A stretch of 64,000 bases of DNA from the NCBI GenBank assembly GCA_001695595.3, contig MBPM02000024.1:496001-560000 (forward strand). The letters are read 5' to 3'. Below, piece by piece: positions 59,789 to 64,000 of the stretch. The position numbers and the translations under genes are program-made. This DNA comes from Plasmopara viticola. Lineage: Eukaryota; Oomycota; Peronosporomycetes; Peronosporales; Peronosporaceae. The notes under the pieces were generated by a model. The model was not told the origin of the DNA and made no database searches. It saw nothing but the letters and a program-made list of their open reading frames with translations. Position 1 is the stretch's first letter, and each line of letters starts with the position of its first letter.

Positions 59789-61120
59789 TCTACGGTCGAG
59801 GAGTGATGGGCGTTGAAATTAACCGCGTGCGGAATGCGGGGTGGATAGTACTGTACTCCATGATATTCTATCGAGACATGTTGACACACCAAGTACGTGA
59901 ATTTTTAATCGATTGAACCTATTGAAAAGAATGCGACTCTTTTGAAGAGGACATTCCTACCTGATTAGCATCATGACATTCTGCACACAACACTTTACGT
60001 GACCTGATGGCATTCAAATCTCGGTGTGTCACACGTGTAAGCTAATCGAAGCAGTATTTGTAGCGCTGCTTGGTTGTTCAGACAATGTTTTTTAGCATTT
60101 ATAAGTGACTGTTACTCAGCATTGGAATCATTTGTCCTCTCTCGATGTGAGCAGGTGAGGATAATCATCTGGCGCGGCTCTTTTTAATATTAATGCTGTT
60201 GAATTTTTTGTAATTACTATTTCGGGAAAAAGATCAGCGCAGAGTTGATTTGATGGTAATTAATCACTGGCGTTTATCTTGCGTAACTACGGCGGGAAGC
60301 ACATGATAATCAACTTCAGTGTCATCGAAAGGTATTGCGGAAATTACGCGACGTCTTCGCAAGAATGTAGTTTCCTTTAGATGAACTAATGCTCATGTGT
60401 TTAAAGTGCACACCATAGCTTCAGCATTCAGCAGGAATGATTCTGTCCTCATCAAGCTCATCCTAAGCACACTCGCACGCACGGTGCTAATCAACAAGTA
60501 ATGAAAAAGAGACACTCCAGTAATATAAGACAACAGCTGTTTACAAGAGAAATAGAAATTCGTTTACAAAAATAACATTTTCACAATTAAGTCATTCAAA
60601 CCGTAGCAATACTACTGAAGTAGCTGTACGATTGTACCCTTCAAACATTATCAAAGCCTTGCAGAGTATCGTATAACCTTGTCGAGAGAAAAAGTCTGGA
60701 CATTTTCGTGTGAGTTTTTTATGACGACACCTTTTCCATCCTTGGTGAAATGATGACGCTCATTTCAACGACCTCGGCTATGCCCGCGCTGTTACTTCCA
60801 TATTATGAAGCCAGTAAGAAGTGAGCCCTTGCCGCAAACTGATGGTAAAGTGCAAACCTGAACAACATACCTGTCCGTTCCAATCGATCCATCAACTGGT
60901 TTGGAATAGCCGACAGTTGGACTTGAAGTGAGTAACACTGCCACGATTGGCAAACCTTATATCTTTTCGCCAAACAAGCTCACAAACGTCGCGTCAGGAT
61001 GGTACGTCCCTTTGACATTTTATACACACTATATTATCACAACCATGTTGTCTCACAAGATAAAGAGACACTTCTTTGGGCATCATCAGTCTCAAATATT
61101 CCACCATAAGCCCAGTCAAG
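59789..61120. other. Intergenic region between divergent genes
   Basis: 1.33 kb between the starts of the PH-domain gene (-) and the START/zinc-finger gene (+); it must hold both promoters. TTATATC near 60958 precedes the plus-strand start. Plus-strand ORF sequence from 60928 lies in a different frame from the conserved N-terminus and is judged non-coding. No other feature was seen. Confidence 0.5.
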
Positions 61121-63090
61121 ATGCTCGGCCGTGGAGTCAAAGAGGCCAAGCTGCCGTATCCGGCCAATTTCTTTCCACCCGTCACCGTCTCGGTACAACT
61201 CGCAGAACATTATCATCACAATGCGACGCAATTGTTAAACGAGACACTGGAGGTACCCGTCCCACGGTACCAGCCACGAAAAGAATGGAAAGTCATTGGG
61301 CGTCGCAACGGCTGCAACTGTTTCGAGAGCGTAGGCCGAACAAGAGCGAGGCAGTGAAGGTACACGTCGTGGGCCAGATGGTCGGTAGTATTGACGACGT
61401 GCTGCTGGGGCTCTATGCTGCTACCAACGGAGCACTCAAGACCCAGCGAGCAATCATGCACGGCAACTATCTCGACGCGGCCGTGTTGCATGTGCTAGAG
61501 AAAGATCGGTACACTGAAGACGGTACAAAGGTGCCGTACCAATTTAAAGGGCTCAAGTGGCTAGCATGTACCCCAATCGGAAACTCGGTTCGCAAGCGCG
61601 ATTTGTGCTGGTACGAGGAGCTCGGACGCACAAGAGACGCCAGTGGCCAAGAAGTGGGCTACCTCGTCATGCAGTCCGTTAACGTAAGCGCGTGTCCACC
61701 AGGTCTTGCAAGTCTAACGCGTTCAGTCGCTTCCGTGTGTTACACCTTTCACCCACTCCCAAATCAGTGCGTGGCAGTGTACATGAAAGGGGTACACGGA
61801 GTGAGTGGCAAATCGAGAAAGTGGAGTGTCAACTCGATGATGGCCGAACTGTGGCTAGGGGTTGCACACGCACTGGAGTGTGCCGAAGCAAAACAGTTGG
61901 CTGAATTGGCGAGTGGCACTGATGTGCTTAATATTTCTGCCCCGTACGTGAGGTTTTTTTGGTTTTATGTTTTTATGTGGCAATTCTCACGCCAAAGTGT
62001 GTTGAAATACAGGACGAAAACGTGTGCAATTTGCAACAAGGTGCGCAATCGAAAGCAAAGTTGCAAACTTTGCGGCAAGAATGTGTGCGATCAGTGCCGC
62101 ATGAGTAAGTTGCTGTATCCGTTGCATTGCACGAGCAACAGTCCGTGCAACTACGTTTTTTGCAAATCTTGCATAAGTCACGCCAAGGGTACATTGTACC
62201 GACGCGCTGGTACATCTGTCTTATCAGAATTGGACCGATCCCGATCTGTACCCGACCCTCGCGCTCCATTAAGGGAACGATTCGAACGCTCGATGCTAAA
62301 ATTGTCCGTCGACTTGTCTTCAACGCAAAGGCGGGTGCACGAACCAGCTGGGTACCAAAAACGTGGTTCAATGCCGTTGAGCCCACAACGTCCCCCCAGC
62401 TGCGTCTTGAAAGCTCGAGCGACTACGTCGTTGAGTTCCTCGACGTGTCGAAGCTCGCCATCGTTAACGTCAGGGTTTGATTCGTTCAACGACAGGAAAA
62501 AGGATCAACCGAATGAAGCCTTGTACCAATCAAGTCGTGACTGTACCAATCGTTCACTGGTTCGGACAGCTTCAGGATCTCAACGTCCATCCACCAGCCC
62601 ATTCCGACGAAGACTTGCGTTAAGAAGCTACACGGATTATCAATTGCTACCTCCCAAAGCTTCGCTCAACGACTCGATGGACAACACTTTTGACATTGAA
62701 GAGATTGAAGCGTGCGAAGTGGTGAGTGACGAGAGCGACGAGAGCGACGAGGCTTCGGATCTTGAAGAAGGGCAGAGTCCCAGCCTTGACTCTTGTCAAC
62801 AACAGCTTGTTTGCCTTTACGATGCCAGGAAAGGTGATGCCATGGAGCTGAGTCAAGCTGTCGATAGCAAGCCTTTCACGGACGACTTGGTGGAGAAGGA
62901 GAAGTTGTGGTACTTGAACTCTCTCCGCTCTTACGATCCCAGCTCGATTGCCAGGCTTTCTTCATTAGAGTCCTCCTACTCGGAGAATGTCATGACACGC
63001 CTGTATCAATATAACATAGCAGCAGAAGTCACGTACTTGCAGACCAAGTACAATGCTAGTATCACCGCTGATAAGAGTAGAAAGCATTGA
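61121..63090 (+). CDS. START-like domain plus FYVE-related zinc-finger protein, with one frame break
   Basis: The start at 61121 (MLGRGVKEAKLPYPANFFPP) opens the frame that matches START-FYVE relatives. Near 61310 it steps by minus one, equal to one missing base, between EWKVIGRRNG and LQLFRERRPNKSEAVKVHVV. The second frame is then clean to the stop. A 69-nt intron (61944-62012, GTACGT...ATACAG) without in-frame stops removes a hydrophobic insert and joins ISAP to TKTCAICNKVRNRKQSCKLC, a FYVE-related finger continuing GKNVCDQCRMSK and VFCKSCISH. Spliced and frame-corrected length is about 633 residues. The START-like region (YQFKGLKWLACTPIGNSVRK) is related to that of the gene at 41520-43838. 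The C-terminal half is Ser-rich and disordered with an acidic stretch (ESDESDEASDLEEG). Probably lipid binding at endosomal membranes; inferred. Confidence 0.75.
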
Positions 63091-63136
63091 TAGAGATGGT
63101 TTGTGGAACCCGGTTTAAGGACTGGCACAATCTCTT

Positions 63137-64000
63137 TTACTTTAACGACTGTTTGCCGAGTCGTTTTAAATGTACCATTTGGCGCCGGTACTCCATAATT
63201 GGTACCGCCGGATTTCCCCCTATACAAGAACAATCAACATGAATAATCTGGCCATTGTAAAAAGATTTGGATTTGTACCATAGGTGGCATTTGACTCGAG
63301 GTGATTCATCACGCCGCTTTTTGCAGCAATGCGAACATTGTCGCCAATGGTTAAATGCTGCGCGATGCCCACTTGGCCACCAATGTGCACATTGTTGCCC
63401 AGCGTCGTGCTACCGGCAATGCCCGTCTGGGCTGCAATGACACAGCCTGTTCCAAGCTGGACGTTGTGGCCAATTTGAATCTATAGTGAATGCAAGCAAT
63501 AATCAGACGTCAAAGAAAGAAGAACGTGCCACGAGCGTGACTGACCATATTATCGAGTTTGCAGCCTGTACCAATTATTGTGTCACGCCAACTGCCACGG
63601 TCGATGGTACAATTGGCACTGCAGCAAAGATGAGCGCACTGACTCCGTTCCTTTTAGCAAGGAGAAAGAACGCACCCGATCTCAACATGGTCGTGAATTT
63701 CAACTCGTAGTTCTTGGGCCTTTTTAGTGTGTTCACCATTGACATCGAGCATAAATCCAAATCCGTCCTGACCAATGCGTACCCCCGGATGTACCCTTAC
63801 CTTGGTGCCGATGGTACAGTTTTGGAGCGTCACATTGGCTTCGATGATGGTACCGTCACCAATGACCACGTCCTCCCCAATAAAGCTTAGCGCGCCAATG
63901 TGGCACCGTTTACCGATCTAAAATGTACCATACGGGATTATTGAACACTGTAATTGGAATATTCAATCGTCATCAATACTTTTGCGGACGGGTGGATCAC
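63137..64000 (-). CDS. lpxD: UDP-3-O-acylglucosamine N-acyltransferase (LpxD), C-terminal part, 5 exons seen
   Basis: The gene enters from the right edge. Exons 63980->64000, 63676-63917, 63546-63618, 63279-63480 and 63137-63219, with introns of 62, 57, 65 and 59 nt, keep one frame for 206 residues. The chain is a left-handed beta-helix of hexapeptide repeats (IGEDVVIGDGTIIEANVTLQ) with family landmarks VRIGQDGFGF, TIDRGSWRDTIIGTGCKLDN, MIQIGHNVQLG (its His corresponds to the catalytic His of bacterial LpxD), TGIAGSTTLGNNVHIGGQVG, and a C-terminal AVPIMEYRRQMVHLKRL helix. LpxD adds the N-linked acyl chain in lipid A biosynthesis; plants and oomycetes keep mitochondrial versions of this pathway. 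The N-terminal domain and targeting signal are outside the window. Without splicing the gene looks like scattered short ORFs. Confidence 0.9.

Noticed and set aside
60928..61300. N-terminal extension of the START/zinc-finger ORF beginning at 60928
   Set aside because: The conserved START-family N-terminus lies in another frame from 61121; the extension is Arg/Ser/His-rich shadow sequence.
1..64000. CRISPR arrays, riboswitches, bacterial operons, tRNA or rRNA genes
   Set aside because: No regularly spaced repeats, no cloverleaf recognised by eye, and the spliced genes show eukaryotic nuclear DNA.

Overview
This window is nuclear DNA of an oomycete, most likely a Peronosporales-type plant pathogen (Phytophthora or downy-mildew lineage). 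The evidence is intron-poor genes with short GT-AG introns (about 54-153 nt), oomycete-style architectures (START plus FYVE, PH plus NTF2-like, fatty-acyl-AMP ligase plus carrier), secreted GH131-like proteins, and bacterial-type genes kept in a eukaryote (a Der/EngA GTPase and LpxD). The species cannot be named from the sequence. No CRISPR array, operon, rRNA or tRNA gene was recognised.

Left half (1-36.4 kb): a gene-sparse, repeat-shaped accessory region. It opens with the 5' part of an ankyrin-repeat gene that probably continues as a lysine-methyltransferase-like protein. The rest is built around four copies of one secreted GH131-like glycosidase gene: intact copies at 1154-2062 (-), 20164-21069 (-) and 35218-36375 (+), and a broken copy at 15581-16485 (+). 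The first and third copies sit at the edge of a diverged direct segmental duplication of about 10 kb (about 1.08-10.45 kb and 20.03-31.56 kb), and each duplicate carries the decayed integrase of a Ty3/gypsy retrotransposon. The interval between them holds inverted repeats, a Gag remnant, and two copies of a non-coding element of about 330 bp, each flanked by its own direct repeat (9 and 11 bp), which looks like a SINE-type retroposon. Several long hairpins occur in this half.

Right half (36.9-64 kb): a gene-dense core. In order: a coiled-coil protein (-); a FAAL-type adenylating enzyme with a C-terminal acyl-carrier domain (+); a START-FYVE protein (-); an SLC35F6-type transporter (-); a BED-type zinc-finger protein (-) divergent from a mitochondrial-type Der GTPase (+); two tandem ZNF706-like small zinc-finger genes (-); two convergent coiled-coil genes (+ and -); a PH plus NTF2-like protein (-); a second START/zinc-finger protein (+); and the 3' part of lpxD (-), which runs off the right edge. 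Exon structures were rebuilt by matching splice sites, reading frame and family similarity.

Two things stand out. First, GH131 birth, death and diversification is visible in one place: tandem and inverted copies, a nonsense-killed copy, and a copy with a new Pro/Thr/Ser-rich tail. Second, 53-61.5 kb contains about seven reading-frame breaks in three otherwise well-preserved genes, all equivalent to loss of one base. This points either to assembly deletions or to recent parallel decay. I did not find a clearly new multi-gene defence or biosynthetic system here.
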